DNA of 64,000 nucleotides from Spongiibacteraceae bacterium (GCA_028280715.1 JANQLG010000037.1:21790-85789), one strand, 5' to 3'; counted from the first letter of the stretch, positions 46,075 to 55,717 are shown. Translations and numbers: made by a program. The notes: generated by a model not told the origin, from the letters alone.

Positions 46075-46614
46075 CTAGCCTCCTGGGCGATAGGCGAAAA
46101 TAGTCACTGCTTCAGACTGCTTTAGAGAATTGCCCTCTTGGTCGACAATAGTTACCTGAAGTGTATGGCTGCCTCGAGCAATGCTAGTGACTCGGAAATT
46201 GCTTGCGGTTCCTTCAGAGTATTTTTGACCATCTATATAAAGACGTAATTTGTGGCCCTGTTGAAGTGAAGGGTTTACTTGGGTACTGACGTTAAAGGGA
46301 TTGAGGCCATTGGGGATAATATCGTCATTGCTGTGGCTGGTGATTGTCAGGCTTTTATAGTCGTCTTGTGAAGGCTCGCCTTCTTGTCTTTCTCGTGCTG
46401 GAACTTGAACAGGCGTTGCCAGGTTGGTTTCTTTAATGTCTACTGTTTCGGCGTCAGGTGTAGGCTTATCAGTAAACGTGACTTTGCCTTTCTCATCTAC
46501 GGTTTTGTAGACATCAGATAGGCCAAGCGAGGTGTGGCACAAAATACCGATTAGTATCAAAAACTTAACTACGATACGTTGGTTGCTGGCGAAGAGGTGA
46601 GTAGTGTTTTTCAT
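46075..46614 (-). CDS. Periplasmic DUF4124 domain protein
   Basis: 179 residues from the ATG at 46612-46614; a GTG six codons upstream is also in frame. A signal peptide (IVVKFLILIGILCHTSLGLS) precedes the DUF4124 motif DVYKTVDEKGKVTFTDKPTPDAE at about 33-55. A beta-rich domain with LRLYIDGQKYSEGTASNFRVTSIARGSHTLQVTIVDQEG follows. Proteins of this type often neighbour ntrBC or glnA in gammaproteobacteria, but their role is not known. Same strand as ntrB, 352 bases upstream of it, so probably its own unit. Confidence 0.85.
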   Translation of the reverse strand: MKNTTHLFASNQRIVVKFLILIGILCHTSLGLSDVYKTVDEKGKVTFTDKPTPDAETVDIKETNLATPVQVPARERQEGEPSQDDYKSLTITSHSNDDIIPNGLNPFNVSTQVNPSLQQGHKLRLYIDGQKYSEGTASNFRVTSIARGSHTLQVTIVDQEGNSLKQSEAVTIFAYRPGG

Positions 46615-46727
46615 AGGTACAACTATAAGCACAAAAGTTTACACAGTTAACTCAATAATAACGCTAATAGCTATCGGCTCAAGTTAGAACTGATGATCGG
46701 GTTATTACAGGGGGCTGAAGGGCTTTT

Positions 46728-47408
46728 TCACAGGTTGTTTTTCTCCAATTTGGCTTGCTGGATAGAAAGGTAAGCAATCAATGTTAAATACAGTACAGCT
46801 CCATTTAATAGGTGCCACAGGAAGTGTGTTCCAATCGGCCATAAATTGCATAGCGCCAGATCAATAGATCGGAAGGTTAGTGACAGTATCAATAATAGTG
46901 CAGCCAGTAATAGAGCGTATCGCTGCACAGTGAAAAATTGATAGTGGTAGATGCCAATAGCTAACGTGAATACTAAGGCAGGAAAGTAGCCAACCGAGCC
47001 ATTTAATAAATCTCTTGGTAGCAAGCTGAACAATAACACCGTCAGTATGAACAGTATGAGAACCATTGCTGAGTAGATAGAGGGGCTGCTCTGCCTATGG
47101 CGGCCGATAGCGGCTCCATATAAGCCAATAATGCTGAACTGATAAAGATAGATAGGTAGGACATCCGCCGCCGCACTCCAGCGATTGGCAAAGGTGTGGA
47201 ATAGCGTACTGCCGATACCAATTAGCGCTAACCAAAATACTAGCCAATAGCTCCCGTTAGTGTGACTCTGGTGCTTGCAGCCGTGCATAAACGCCGCATA
47301 GGCCGCAATTAAAAAAGCCACATTGGATATTGCATTTATTGGCTCTGCAAGTAAGTGGGTGCCTACTCTTTCGCAGTAATTGTCAACCGGTTCCAGCCAG
47401 CTGTTCAT
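46728..47408 (-). CDS. Ceramidase-family (CREST) integral membrane protein
   Basis: 226 residues with seven predicted membrane segments. The alkaline ceramidase signature is visible: YCER near residue 12, EPINAISNVAFL at 22-33, GIGSTLFHTFANRW with the Ser and His of the metal site, and LWPIGTHFLWHLLNG with the last two His. Members hydrolyse ceramide or related amides with zinc in the membrane. Bacterial homologues are common in gammaproteobacteria; their substrates are untested, and this organism may have none of the eukaryotic lipid. Confidence 0.75.
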   Translation of the reverse strand: MNSWLEPVDNYCERVGTHLLAEPINAISNVAFLIAAYAAFMHGCKHQSHTNGSYWLVFWLALIGIGSTLFHTFANRWSAAADVLPIYLYQFSIIGLYGAAIGRHRQSSPSIYSAMVLILFILTVLLFSLLPRDLLNGSVGYFPALVFTLAIGIYHYQFFTVQRYALLLAALLLILSLTFRSIDLALCNLWPIGTHFLWHLLNGAVLYLTLIAYLSIQQAKLEKNNL

Positions 47409-47845
47409 GTTTGTTCCTTATAATTGTGAGCAGGGTTTCTATGGCTAAGTTTGTTAGCAGGGCTTTGCTAGAAAATAAAATATTAAATTAAAATTTTTTA
47501 ATACATATAAATGATTTAATAAAGCCCCGGCGGTGTGCCTTATTTTGGCTTGTGTAAAATCAATCGTTCTGCGTGGATGTTCGCAGATCTGTTACGTTAT
47601 ATGTTTATTTGTTTGGCCGGTATAAGCCTTAACCAATAGGCTTTGTAATAAGAATAATACTTCACATCGGCTAGAAAAAAGTATATAAGGTCACCTTCAA
47701 GATGTGCTTGTACCTTTTCAAATTCACGCTAATACAAAAAATAAGCTGATTTGATCAAATAACAATCACATCTAGCTAGGTATTCTAGATATAAGATTAA
47801 TAACTAAAAGTGTTTAGCGCTTTAACATACCGAGGAAGAAACGCC
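47409..47845. other. Intergenic region upstream of the TonB-dependent receptor
   Basis: 437 AT-rich bases between divergent genes. A perfect 12-base palindrome ATTTGATCAAAT lies at 47749-47760 and CTAGCTAGG/CTAGATA near 47772-47792; either could be an operator of the receptor gene. No ORF or structured RNA is apparent. Confidence 0.35.
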
Positions 47846-50581
47846 ATGCGAAACCGTCAACGTTATCTTAAACGTTCCATCTGTCTTGCTATGCTGATGG
47901 GTAGTACCCTGCCAGCGGCACCGACATTTGCTCAAGAATTCACACTGGAAGAGGTAATTGTAACTGCTCGTAAGAGAGAAGAATCTGTTAATGATATCCC
48001 TGTGGCCGTAACAGCTATGGGTGGTGAGCAGATGGAAGCACTAAGGGCCTTTGACCCGTCTGATTTAGCTCAATATGTACCCGGCATGACTGTTGTGGGT
48101 ACGGTATACACTATCCGTGGTGTAGGTTTTAACACTGGGTTATCAACATCTACAGGTACTGTTGGTGTTGCTTATGATCAAGCAACATTACCGCTTCCTG
48201 TGATGTCAAGAGGCATGGTGTTCGATACAGAACGTGTTGAGGTATTGAAAGGTCCGCAGGGCACTTTGTACGGCCGTAATACAACAGGTGGACAAGTTAA
48301 CTATATCTTGAATAAGCCAACTGATGAATTTGAAGCGTCAGCAATGGCTGAAGCGGGTAACTACGACTCTTGGGGTTTTGAAGGTTATGTGAGTGGCCCT
48401 ATTGTGGATGATGTGCTACGTGGTCGCTTATCCGTAAAAACCAGGAAAGAGGATGAGGGTTGGCAGAAGGCAATTACTGGCGATCGTGAAAGAGGTGCTG
48501 ATGATAGAAGTGCAGCGCGTTTAATGTTGGACTTTACTCCAACTGATAATTTGCAAGTGAACTTTTTGTACAGCTACTGGGAAGATAAGAGCGAAACTAC
48601 AGGAGCTCAAAACATCGACTTTAATCCAGAAGAGCCGCAGTTTGTTCTTGATAATCCAAACCTGCCTTTTGATGAAGTTACCAATCCATTTGTACCTAAT
48701 TGGGCTCAGCATCCGGACCGGATAGCTTCCTATAATTCTGAAAGGGATTCGGTTAGAAGTCCTGAGTATTGGGAATCTAATCCTACAAAAGCGGATTGGT
48801 CATTCGGTGGTGATCCAGCCTTCCCAAATTTTGAGTTAGGTAGCTATAACAACAACCGTGGTTTTGATCCTGAGACTGATATCAAGCAACACATGTTCGA
48901 TACCAAAATAGAGTGGGATTTTTCAGATAATATGACTGCCATTTTGCAAACCACGTATATCGATTATGAGAGCTTCGTAGCTGGTTTTGGGTCATCACAC
49001 CCTACAACTACTGAACGTTCTCCAAGAAGTATATCTGATCTTGAGACGTTCCAGACGGAGTTTCGTATTAGTGGTACGGCGTTTGATGACCGTTTGACCT
49101 ATCAAATAGGTGGTATGTACGCAGATGATGATTTGTTCACAATCGCTGGTTCTCATCCTCCCTACGCAACAGTTTTGTTCCCATTGCGTGATGGAGCTGC
49201 TCAATTAGCCGGTTTAAAGCAGGCTAATTGGGATTGGATTTCGTCACCAGACTTTAACCCTGTGATTGAGGCAGTATTGGCTCCAATATTAGGAGCTGGA
49301 ATTGGTAATGGCTTAGGTTTGGGAGATGCAGCAGCAGATGCCACTCTTGGGCTTAGGCCTTCTGATCAGGATATACTTGATGCCAGTTTAGGTTTCAGGC
49401 AGTGGGATAACTTCAACGATGTTGAAAGTGAAACAAAAGCTATTTTCATTCACGGTGATTATGAAATTAATGACGAGTGGGCGATTGAAGCTGGTATCCG
49501 TTATACGGAAGTAGATGCAAGTAACCGCGCGTGTACTCGCGATTTTGAAGGTAACTTCAATATACATTCTACCTGGAACTGGCTGTTCTATGCGCGAGAC
49601 GAGTCTTTTGAAGTTCCTCCTAACATATTTGGTTTTATTCCATCACAGGACAGCATATTTGGTCCTAATGCTCCTGGGCCAGGTGAATGTACAGTTCTAG
49701 AAGCGGGTGACCAGCTAGATCCTACTTTAGTCGGTAACCAGCCTGTTGATGGTAGGGGTCGCGCTCATGATCTGGATGAAGATAATGTGGCGGCTAAAGT
49801 CGCAGTTAACTTCCGTCCTACTGACGATATTATGTGGTATGGCTCTATTGCGCAGGGTTATAAAGCAGGTTCGTTTAACACTACCAGTGCATTTACCTCG
49901 ACTCAGCTTGAGCCAGTAGAACAAGAGAAGGTGCTTGCCTATGAGGCAGGTTTCAAGTGGTCAGCTACGCCAACTCTGCACTGGAACACTAGTGCTTATT
50001 GGTATGATTACACTGACAAGCAGCTAGCAGGTACCGTACCTGATCCAATCTTTGTTACATTGACACGCATTGTTAATGTCGATGAGTCGGAAGTGTATGG
50101 TGTTGAGTCCGATGTAACGTGGGCACCTAATGCTAACTGGTTCTTTACAGCTAATGTTGCATACCTTAAAACTGAAATAACAGAATATAACGGATTTGAT
50201 CCCTCGGATGGCACGCCTCGTGATTTGTCTGGTGGTGAGTTCGCGTTGTCTCCAGAAATTCAATATACCTTGATGGGTTCATATAATTTTGATGTGTCTG
50301 ACAATTGGAACTTGAGAGTTTCTGCTGATTATTCTTATACATCAGCTCAAGAAGCTCAGCTAGGGTCTACTAATCCTCTGTTTGGAATCGACTCGTATGG
50401 TCTTGTTGGTCTAAATGCTAATCTGAATTCCCATGATGGTTTATGGGAAGCATCATTTTGGGTTAGAAACTTAAATAATACTTACTACTGGTCTGCTGTT
50501 TCTTCTGTGTTAGATAGTACAAGCCGGAGTGGTATTGGCGAGCCAAGAACCTTTGGTGTACAGGTTCGCAGGAATTTCTAA
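47846..50581 (+). CDS. TonB-dependent outer-membrane receptor
   Basis: 911 residues from the ATG at 47846, preceded by GAGGA about nine bases away; an in-frame GTG at 47810 is less likely. Signal peptide (AMLMGSTLPAAPTFAQ), then the TonB box EEVIVTARKREES, plug domain (DLAQYVPGMTVVGTVYTIRGVG; RVEVLKGPQGTLYGRNTTGGQVNYI), and a 22-strand barrel ending in FGVQVRRNF with the terminal Phe. Of the type widespread in marine gammaproteobacteria and sphingomonads. No substrate-specific neighbour, so siderophore, vitamin or polyphenol uptake cannot be told apart. Confidence 0.93.
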   Translation: MRNRQRYLKRSICLAMLMGSTLPAAPTFAQEFTLEEVIVTARKREESVNDIPVAVTAMGGEQMEALRAFDPSDLAQYVPGMTVVGTVYTIRGVGFNTGLSTSTGTVGVAYDQATLPLPVMSRGMVFDTERVEVLKGPQGTLYGRNTTGGQVNYILNKPTDEFEASAMAEAGNYDSWGFEGYVSGPIVDDVLRGRLSVKTRKEDEGWQKAITGDRERGADDRSAARLMLDFTPTDNLQVNFLYSYWEDKSETTGAQNIDFNPEEPQFVLDNPNLPFDEVTNPFVPNWAQHPDRIASYNSERDSVRSPEYWESNPTKADWSFGGDPAFPNFELGSYNNNRGFDPETDIKQHMFDTKIEWDFSDNMTAILQTTYIDYESFVAGFGSSHPTTTERSPRSISDLETFQTEFRISGTAFDDRLTYQIGGMYADDDLFTIAGSHPPYATVLFPLRDGAAQLAGLKQANWDWISSPDFNPVIEAVLAPILGAGIGNGLGLGDAAADATLGLRPSDQDILDASLGFRQWDNFNDVESETKAIFIHGDYEINDEWAIEAGIRYTEVDASNRACTRDFEGNFNIHSTWNWLFYARDESFEVPPNIFGFIPSQDSIFGPNAPGPGECTVLEAGDQLDPTLVGNQPVDGRGRAHDLDEDNVAAKVAVNFRPTDDIMWYGSIAQGYKAGSFNTTSAFTSTQLEPVEQEKVLAYEAGFKWSATPTLHWNTSAYWYDYTDKQLAGTVPDPIFVTLTRIVNVDESEVYGVESDVTWAPNANWFFTANVAYLKTEITEYNGFDPSDGTPRDLSGGEFALSPEIQYTLMGSYNFDVSDNWNLRVSADYSYTSAQEAQLGSTNPLFGIDSYGLVGLNANLNSHDGLWEASFWVRNLNNTYYWSAVSSVLDSTSRSGIGEPRTFGVQVRRNF

Positions 50582-50605
50582 TGTAGAGTAGTTAGTTAGA
50601 ACGAG

Positions 50606-50637
50606 AAGGCGCTTTCTTTAGAAGGCGCCTTTTTTTA
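50606..50637 (+). terminator. Terminator of the TonB-dependent receptor gene
   Basis: AAGGCGC and GCGCCTT pair and are followed by seven further T, 25 bases after the stop codon. Confidence 0.85.
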
Positions 50638-50700
50638 TTTCGGAAATAAATTTTAAATTAAAAAGGGAACTAGAGAGATTAAGTGCAGAGTTTTAGAAAT

Positions 50701-50730
50701 AAAAAACCCAGCTAATGAGCCGGGTTTTTT
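50701..50730 (-). terminator. Terminator of glnA
   Basis: AAAAAACCCaGC pairs with GCcGGGTTTTTT around a 6-base loop; on the minus strand a T6 run with ATTT follows, 23 bases past the glnA stop. It can also act on the plus strand. Confidence 0.85.
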
Positions 50731-50752
50731 ATTTTCAGTGCATTATAGAAAT

Positions 50753-52159
50753 TTACACAGAGTAGTACATATCAAACTCAACAGGATGAGTAGTCATGTT
50801 CAGCGTTTCAACTTCTTCAGATTTCAGATCGATGTAAGCGTCGATCATGTCGTCATCCATTACGCCACCGGCTTTCAAAAATTCACGGTCGGCATTCAAC
50901 GCTGCCAGCGCTTGCTCCAGTGAAGACGCAACGGTTGGGATTTCAGCGGCTTCTTCAGCAGGTAGATCGTACAGGTCTTTATCGGCAGCATCACCCGGGT
51001 GAATTTTATTAGCGATACCATCAAGACCCGCCATTAGCATGGCTGTGAACATCAGGTATGGATTTGCAGAAGGATCACCAAAGCGAACTTCGATACGACG
51101 TGCTTTAGGGTTAGCTACGAAAGGAACACGAATAGAAGCAGAGCGGTTGCGGGCAGAGTATGCCAGCATAACAGGTGCTTCGAAGCCGGGTACCAGACGC
51201 TTGTAAGAGTTAGTAGAAGCATTAGCAAATGCGTTGATGGCACGAGCATGTTTGATGATGCCACCTATGTAATACAACGCTGTTTCAGATAGGCCGCCGT
51301 AAACGTCGCCGGCCATCAGGTTGTTGCCATTTTTGCTGATGGATTGGTGGCAATGCATGCCTGAACCGTTGTCGCCAACCAGAGGCTTGGGCATAAACGT
51401 AGCTGTTTTGCCGTAAGCGTGAGCAATGTTGTGTACGCAGTATTTCAGAATTTGTACCTGATCAGCCTTCTCAACAATACTGGCAGGGCCAACACCGATT
51501 TCGCATTGACCCGCTGTACCCACTTCGTGGTGGTGTACTTCAACTTCAAGTCCCATCACTTCCATGGCGCTACACATGGCGCCACGTAAGTCGTGCAAAG
51601 AATCAACCGGGGGAACGGGGAAATAACCACCTTTAACACCAGGGCGGTGACCAATGTTGCCATCATCGTAGTTGTGAGAAGAAGACCAGGCGGCTTCTTC
51701 AGAAGAGATACTGTAACCAGCGCCCGACATGTCTGCGTGCCATTTAACATCGTCAAATACAAAGAATTCGGGTTCTGGGCCAAACAAACAGCTGTCTGCG
51801 ATGCCAGTAGATTGCATATAAGCTTCAGCGCGTTGTGCGATAGAGCGAGGGTCGCGGTTGTAGCCCTGCATGGTTGAAGGTTCAACGATGCCGCAGCGAA
51901 GGTTCAGTGTGTTGTCATCGGTAAAGGGGTCCATGATTGCCGTGCTGTCATCGGGCATCAAGATCATGTCTGACTCGTTAATCCCCTTCCAGCCTGAGAT
52001 TGAAGAACCATCGAACATCTTGCCTTCTTCGAAAAAGTCAGCATCAACTTCTGTAGCGGGGATGGTAACGTGTTGCTCTTTACCTTTGGTGTCAGTGAAG
52101 CGCAGGTCTACCCACTTCACATTATTTTCTTCGATCATACTCAGAGTGTTCTCTGACAT
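50753..52159 (-). CDS. glnA: Glutamine synthetase, type I (GSI-beta)
   Basis: 468 residues from the ATG at 52157-52159, after GGAG; this is the standard length (an in-frame start five codons upstream is not needed). It makes glutamine from glutamate, ammonia and ATP as a dodecamer. Motifs: [41 protein letters not shown], the ATP-site [13 protein letters not shown] and the adenylylation loop [10 protein letters not shown] with the target Tyr. So it is probably controlled by GlnE. I saw no sigma-54 element in front of it. It is divergent from the kinase gene. Confidence 0.98.
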   Translation of the reverse strand: MSENTLSMIEENNVKWVDLRFTDTKGKEQHVTIPATEVDADFFEEGKMFDGSSISGWKGINESDMILMPDDSTAIMDPFTDDNTLNLRCGIVEPSTMQGYNRDPRSIAQRAEAYMQSTGIADSCLFGPEPEFFVFDDVKWHADMSGAGYSISSEEAAWSSSHNYDDGNIGHRPGVKGGYFPVPPVDSLHDLRGAMCSAMEVMGLEVEVHHHEVGTAGQCEIGVGPASIVEKADQVQILKYCVHNIAHAYGKTATFMPKPLVGDNGSGMHCHQSISKNGNNLMAGDVYGGLSETALYYIGGIIKHARAINAFANASTNSYKRLVPGFEAPVMLAYSARNRSASIRVPFVANPKARRIEVRFGDPSANPYLMFTAMLMAGLDGIANKIHPGDAADKDLYDLPAEEAAEIPTVASSLEQALAALNADREFLKAGGVMDDDMIDAYIDLKSEEVETLNMTTHPVEFDMYYSV

Positions 52160-52489
52160 TCTCCAGCTCCTCAAGTTATGTTGTCTTGCAATAGTTCGTA
52201 CATGGCTGTATTCAGTGTGTCTTCCCAGCTCCCCTCAAACACTACTGCAGGTTGGGGTGGTTGAAGTAGGTATTTCATGGACTGGCGCATCGAATTTCAG
52301 CTGTTGGGGCGGTAACTATAATATAAATTCACTAATGGGTTATACCCTCGCTGCCTAAACATTCTACCCGCAGACGGATATACTCAATTCTTTGCAAAAA
52401 TGCGCACTACAATCAAACTAGCGGTTTAAATAACGACTTAAATTCGAGGCATGCTCGTAGCCGATTATAGTCATACACAGGAGTCAGTA
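52160..52489. other. Divergent intergenic region between glnA and the kinase gene
   Basis: 330 bases. A consensus -10 hexamer TATAAT lies on the plus strand at 52317-52322 with only a weak -35 (TTTCAG, 16 bases upstream). No NtrC-type site or -24/-12 element that I could find in either direction. No ORF. Confidence 0.35.
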
Positions 52490-53461
52490 ATGCTCGAATT
52501 TCCACAGCAAAATGTCGAGGATTCTCGTATTTACGCTGAAGAAACTGATATGCCTTTGCCGGAAGTGCTAAACCCGAAAACACGCTATGCGTTTTTTAGC
52601 ACCATTGCAAAGGGTGGGAAATCGCTCATTAAGTCCTGCCGCGACCTGCATTTGCGTCGAACCATTTGTTATAAAACGTTGCGTCCGGAGTTTATTAATG
52701 ACCCGATTGAGACTAAACGTTTGCTGCGCGAGGCACGCATCTCTGCCATGTTGCAGCACCCTAACACTATTCCAACCTACGAACTTGGACGAGACAACCG
52801 CGGTAATTATTATTTCACGATGAAACTGGTTCATGGCTATACGCTGCGAGAGATACTTAACTATCGTGAACGCTATGACTTGACTCAGCTGATGGACTTG
52901 ATTGTGCAGGTCGGACGAGCATTGGGCTATGCCCATTCAAGGGCGGTCGTTCACAGGGACATAAAACCTGAAAATATTTTGGTTGGTCCTTATGGCGAGG
53001 TTTTATTGCTGGATTGGGGGCTGGCAAAGGTTTGGCATAAGGATGTGGCAGTAGTCGATGATGAAGCTGAACTTGAGGAGGCTGATACTTCCGCAGTTGT
53101 AACAACGGCGAGTATGACCGGAGAAGGTAAGCTGCAGGGTACCGTTATGTATATGTCGCCAGAGCAAATTGATCGAGACCCAGGCATTGATGGGCGTTCA
53201 GACCTCTACAGTTTAGGTGCCATCCTCTATGAAATGCTAACCGGGGTTACCCCTTTTCAGGGGGATCTTGTACAAACCCTATTGCAACAAATTCGCTCTG
53301 AGATGCCGGCTGACCCGCGCTCGATTGTTAAAACCCGGGTATCGGATGTGCTCGCTGAACTTACAATGAAGTGTCTGCAAAAGGATCCGCAAGATCGGCC
53401 AGCCTCTGCAGATGAAGTGCTTCGTACTATCAGGGAAAATTGGGGTTTTGGTCGCTCGTAA
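52490..53461 (+). CDS. Bacterial Ser/Thr protein kinase (Hanks type)
   Basis: 323 residues from the ATG at 52490, six bases after AGGAG. Kinase fold: Lys62 in CYKTLRPE, helix C Glu in LREARISAMLQHPNTIPTYEL, catalytic VVHRDIKPENIL with Asp157, LDWGLAK (DWG instead of DFG) at 175-177, and SPEQIDRDPGIDGRSDLYSLG. The glycine loop reads TIAKGGKS, lacking the first Gly. An acidic insert (DDEAELEEADTS) lies in the activation segment. No membrane segment or PASTA domain. The PP2C gene follows after 60 bases. Targets are unknown; two glutamine synthetases flank the pair. Confidence 0.93.
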   Translation: MLEFPQQNVEDSRIYAEETDMPLPEVLNPKTRYAFFSTIAKGGKSLIKSCRDLHLRRTICYKTLRPEFINDPIETKRLLREARISAMLQHPNTIPTYELGRDNRGNYYFTMKLVHGYTLREILNYRERYDLTQLMDLIVQVGRALGYAHSRAVVHRDIKPENILVGPYGEVLLLDWGLAKVWHKDVAVVDDEAELEEADTSAVVTTASMTGEGKLQGTVMYMSPEQIDRDPGIDGRSDLYSLGAILYEMLTGVTPFQGDLVQTLLQQIRSEMPADPRSIVKTRVSDVLAELTMKCLQKDPQDRPASADEVLRTIRENWGFGRS

Positions 53462-53521
53462 CTTCTAATACTCGTAATCCAATGAAAATATTTGTACCAA
53501 TAATATAAGTAATAAGAATTC

Positions 53522-54286
53522 ATGCCCTACATTGACTTTCAACAACTGATAGAAATGCAAGCAGAGGTTGTGTCTGAGCCTGCAATTTGCTGGCACAGTG
53601 TCGGCCGCAGTCATGTCGGCTGTGTGCGACGTGTTAATGAAGATGCTTTTTATCATTCAACTGAGCAAGGGCTATGGGTTGTTGCCGATGGTATGGGGGG
53701 GCACGCGCGCGGTGATTATGCCAGTGGTGTTGTGGTAGATGCTTTGGTGCATTTTGCTAAGTCATCAACGCTCGCTGCAAGTATTAGGGATTTGGAGATT
53801 CGATTAAGAGATGCACATAATAACTGCCGAAACTCCTTTCGTGGTGAACGGGTTGGCTCGACCGTGGCAGCGCTTTTTTCCTATGGGCAATACGGATTTT
53901 TATTGTGGGCGGGGGATAGTCGAGTCTATCGCCTGCGGGGCGACCAGCTAACATTGATGACGAAAGATCATACCGTTGCGCAAGAAAAATACGCCAGAGG
54001 CGAGTTCAGTGCTGCAAAAGCTGCCATACATCCTACTGCACATGTGTTAACAAGAGCTGTAGGTGTACACCAAACCTTGCATTTAGAATTGGACTACGAG
54101 GTTGTGCAGCAGGGTGATCGCTTTTTAGTTTGTAGTGATGGTTTATATAACGATTTGGCTAATGACCAAATGAAGCAGCTTCTGGCTCACGATGTGGCAG
54201 AAGAGGCGCTAGATGCCTTAATCGATCGCGCATTGGATAAAGGTGGCCGTGACAATATAACGGCTATTGTTGTTGATGCGTATTAA
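53522..54286 (+). CDS. PP2C-family Ser/Thr protein phosphatase
   Basis: 254 residues. All metal motifs are present: SHVGCVRRVNEDAFYH, VVADGMGGHARGDYAS, LLWAGDSRVYRLRG, FLVCSDGLYNDL and KGGRDNITAIVV. It is a cytoplasmic Mn/Mg phosphatase that most likely reverses the neighbouring kinase. A leading 22 residues before the fold are not typical of PppA-type phosphatases; ATG at 53522 has no clear ribosome site, and the internal ATG at codon 12 is an option. No type VI secretion genes are nearby, although such pairs often belong there. Confidence 0.94.
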   Translation: MPYIDFQQLIEMQAEVVSEPAICWHSVGRSHVGCVRRVNEDAFYHSTEQGLWVVADGMGGHARGDYASGVVVDALVHFAKSSTLAASIRDLEIRLRDAHNNCRNSFRGERVGSTVAALFSYGQYGFLLWAGDSRVYRLRGDQLTLMTKDHTVAQEKYARGEFSAAKAAIHPTAHVLTRAVGVHQTLHLELDYEVVQQGDRFLVCSDGLYNDLANDQMKQLLAHDVAEEALDALIDRALDKGGRDNITAIVVDAY

Positions 54287-54388
54287 CGCTTAACCAGCAT
54301 CTTCGAGTATACTGCCCGGCGAATAGCATGCCCGGTGCTGTTAGTTGTTTTTCAGGTAAATTACCCTGGTTATCAGGTGCTTATTGCA

Positions 54389-54435
54389 TGAACCAAAATG
54401 GTGCTATCGACCTTTTTGTGTTCACTATTGGTGCG
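54389..54435 (+). promoter_or_regulatory. Two NtrC-type sites upstream of the type II glutamine synthetase
   Basis: TGAACCAAAATGGTGCT at 54389-54405 matches TGCACCAAAATGGTGCA at 15 of 17 positions. TGTTCACTATTGGTGCG at 54419-54435 keeps one good half. The two are spaced 30 bases, about three helical turns, like enhancer pairs in enterics. They lie about 206 and 176 bases before the predicted start. Confidence 0.6.
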
Positions 54436-54576
54436 TTTGACAAGTGGTCGATGCGCTAACCCAAGAGCTATGTGGTATGTCACTTAGCTGGGTGCCCCGA
54501 CACTGTGCCCCTGTAAATGCGGCTATGCGCTGTTTTGGACATGACTAAGTCCTCCGGCTGGGTGGTAGAGGAAAAC

Positions 54577-54592
54577 TGGAATAAAATTTGCT
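54577..54592 (+). promoter_or_regulatory. Putative sigma-54 promoter of the type II glutamine synthetase
   Basis: TGGAATAAAATTTGCT fits TGG(N3)(N5)TTGCW with GG and GC exactly ten bases apart. The start would be near 54603, leaving a leader of about 100 bases. The CAC portion of the -24 element is not conserved. Confidence 0.5.
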
Positions 54593-54703
54593 CTTAAAAC
54601 TGCTCAGATTTAGCGCGGAGATTTTCCCTAGGCTAAGGGGGCTTCCTCTCAGTTTAGGGGGCTACCTTAAAACTCAATAGAACGTATTGGAGTGAAACTC
54701 AAA

Positions 54704-55717
54704 ATGAAAAGTAAGTTGGAATACATCTGGCTTGACGGTTATACACCAACTCAAAGCCTTCGTAGTAAAACTATGGTTCGCAATGACTTCGGCGGAACTT
54801 TGGAAGAATGTCCAATGTGGTCATTCGATGGTAGCTCTACCGAGCAAGCTGACGGCAACGATTCTGATTGTCTGTTAAAGCCAGTTGCGATTATCCCTGA
54901 TCCAGATCGCGCCAGTGCTTACTTGGTAATGACTGAGGTATTAAATGCCGACGGTACTCCACACGTTTCTAACGGTCGTGCCACTATCGACGAAGCTGAA
55001 GACGACGAAGATTTCTGGTTTGGTTTCGAGCAAGAGTACTTCTTGTGGGATACCACTACTAATCGCCCACCAGGCTTCCCTGCTGGCGGTTTCCCTGACC
55101 CACAAGGTCCTTACTACTGTTCAGTAGGTGGAAAAAACGCTTTTGGCCGTGACATCATCGAAGAGCATCTGGACCTTTGTTTGGAAGCAGGTCTGAACGT
55201 TGAAGGTATCAACGCAGAAGTTGCTGCTGGCCAGTGGGAATTCCAAATCTTCGCTAAAGGCGCCAAGCGTGCTGGTGACGAAATCTGGTTAGGTCGTTAC
55301 CTGCTTGAGCGTACTGCTGAGAAATACGGTTATGCGATTGAGTGGCATCCTAAGCCTCTGGGCGACACTGACTGGAATGGTTCTGGTATGCACGCTAACT
55401 TCTCTAACGGTGCAATGCGTGAGTCTGGCAATGAAGAAGTTTTCACTAAAATCTGTGAAGAGTTTGGTAAAAACATCCAGCGCCACATCAGCGTTTATGG
55501 TGCTGATAACCACCAGCGTTTGACAGGTCATCACGAAACTCAATCTATTGAAGAGTTCAGCTACGGTGTATCTGACCGCGGCGCGTCAATTCGTATCCCT
55601 GTTGGTACTGTTGAAGATGGCTGGAAAGGTCGTTTGGAAGATCGTCGTCCTGCTTCTAACGCAGATCCCTACAAAGTAGCGGCTGCGATTGTTAAGACTA
55701 CTAAAGAAGCTGGCTAA
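54704..55717 (+). CDS. glnII: Glutamine synthetase, type II (eukaryotic-like)
   Basis: 337 residues from the ATG at 54704; a GTG four codons upstream sits directly on the ribosome site. GSII motifs: KLEYIWLDGYTPTQSLRSKT, MWSFDGSSTEQADGNDSDC, FWFGFEQEYFLWD, GQWEFQIF and GSGMHANFSN. There is no adenylylation loop. Such enzymes form octamers or decamers and in bacteria are usually a nitrogen-starvation isozyme beside GlnA. Codon use is strongly biased to high-expression codons (GGT, CGT, AAC), stronger than its neighbours. It is preceded by NtrC-type sites and a sigma-54-like promoter. Confidence 0.96.
   Translation: MKSKLEYIWLDGYTPTQSLRSKTMVRNDFGGTLEECPMWSFDGSSTEQADGNDSDCLLKPVAIIPDPDRASAYLVMTEVLNADGTPHVSNGRATIDEAEDDEDFWFGFEQEYFLWDTTTNRPPGFPAGGFPDPQGPYYCSVGGKNAFGRDIIEEHLDLCLEAGLNVEGINAEVAAGQWEFQIFAKGAKRAGDEIWLGRYLLERTAEKYGYAIEWHPKPLGDTDWNGSGMHANFSNGAMRESGNEEVFTKICEEFGKNIQRHISVYGADNHQRLTGHHETQSIEEFSYGVSDRGASIRIPVGTVEDGWKGRLEDRRPASNADPYKVAAAIVKTTKEAG

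Noticed and set aside
52160..52260. Sigma-54 or NtrC site before glnA
   Set aside because: The TTGCA-like piece near 52187 has no GG ten bases away, and no palindrome close to the NtrC consensus was found.
52490..54286. Type VI secretion PpkA/PppA module
   Set aside because: No tss genes, FHA domain or membrane segment in or near the pair.
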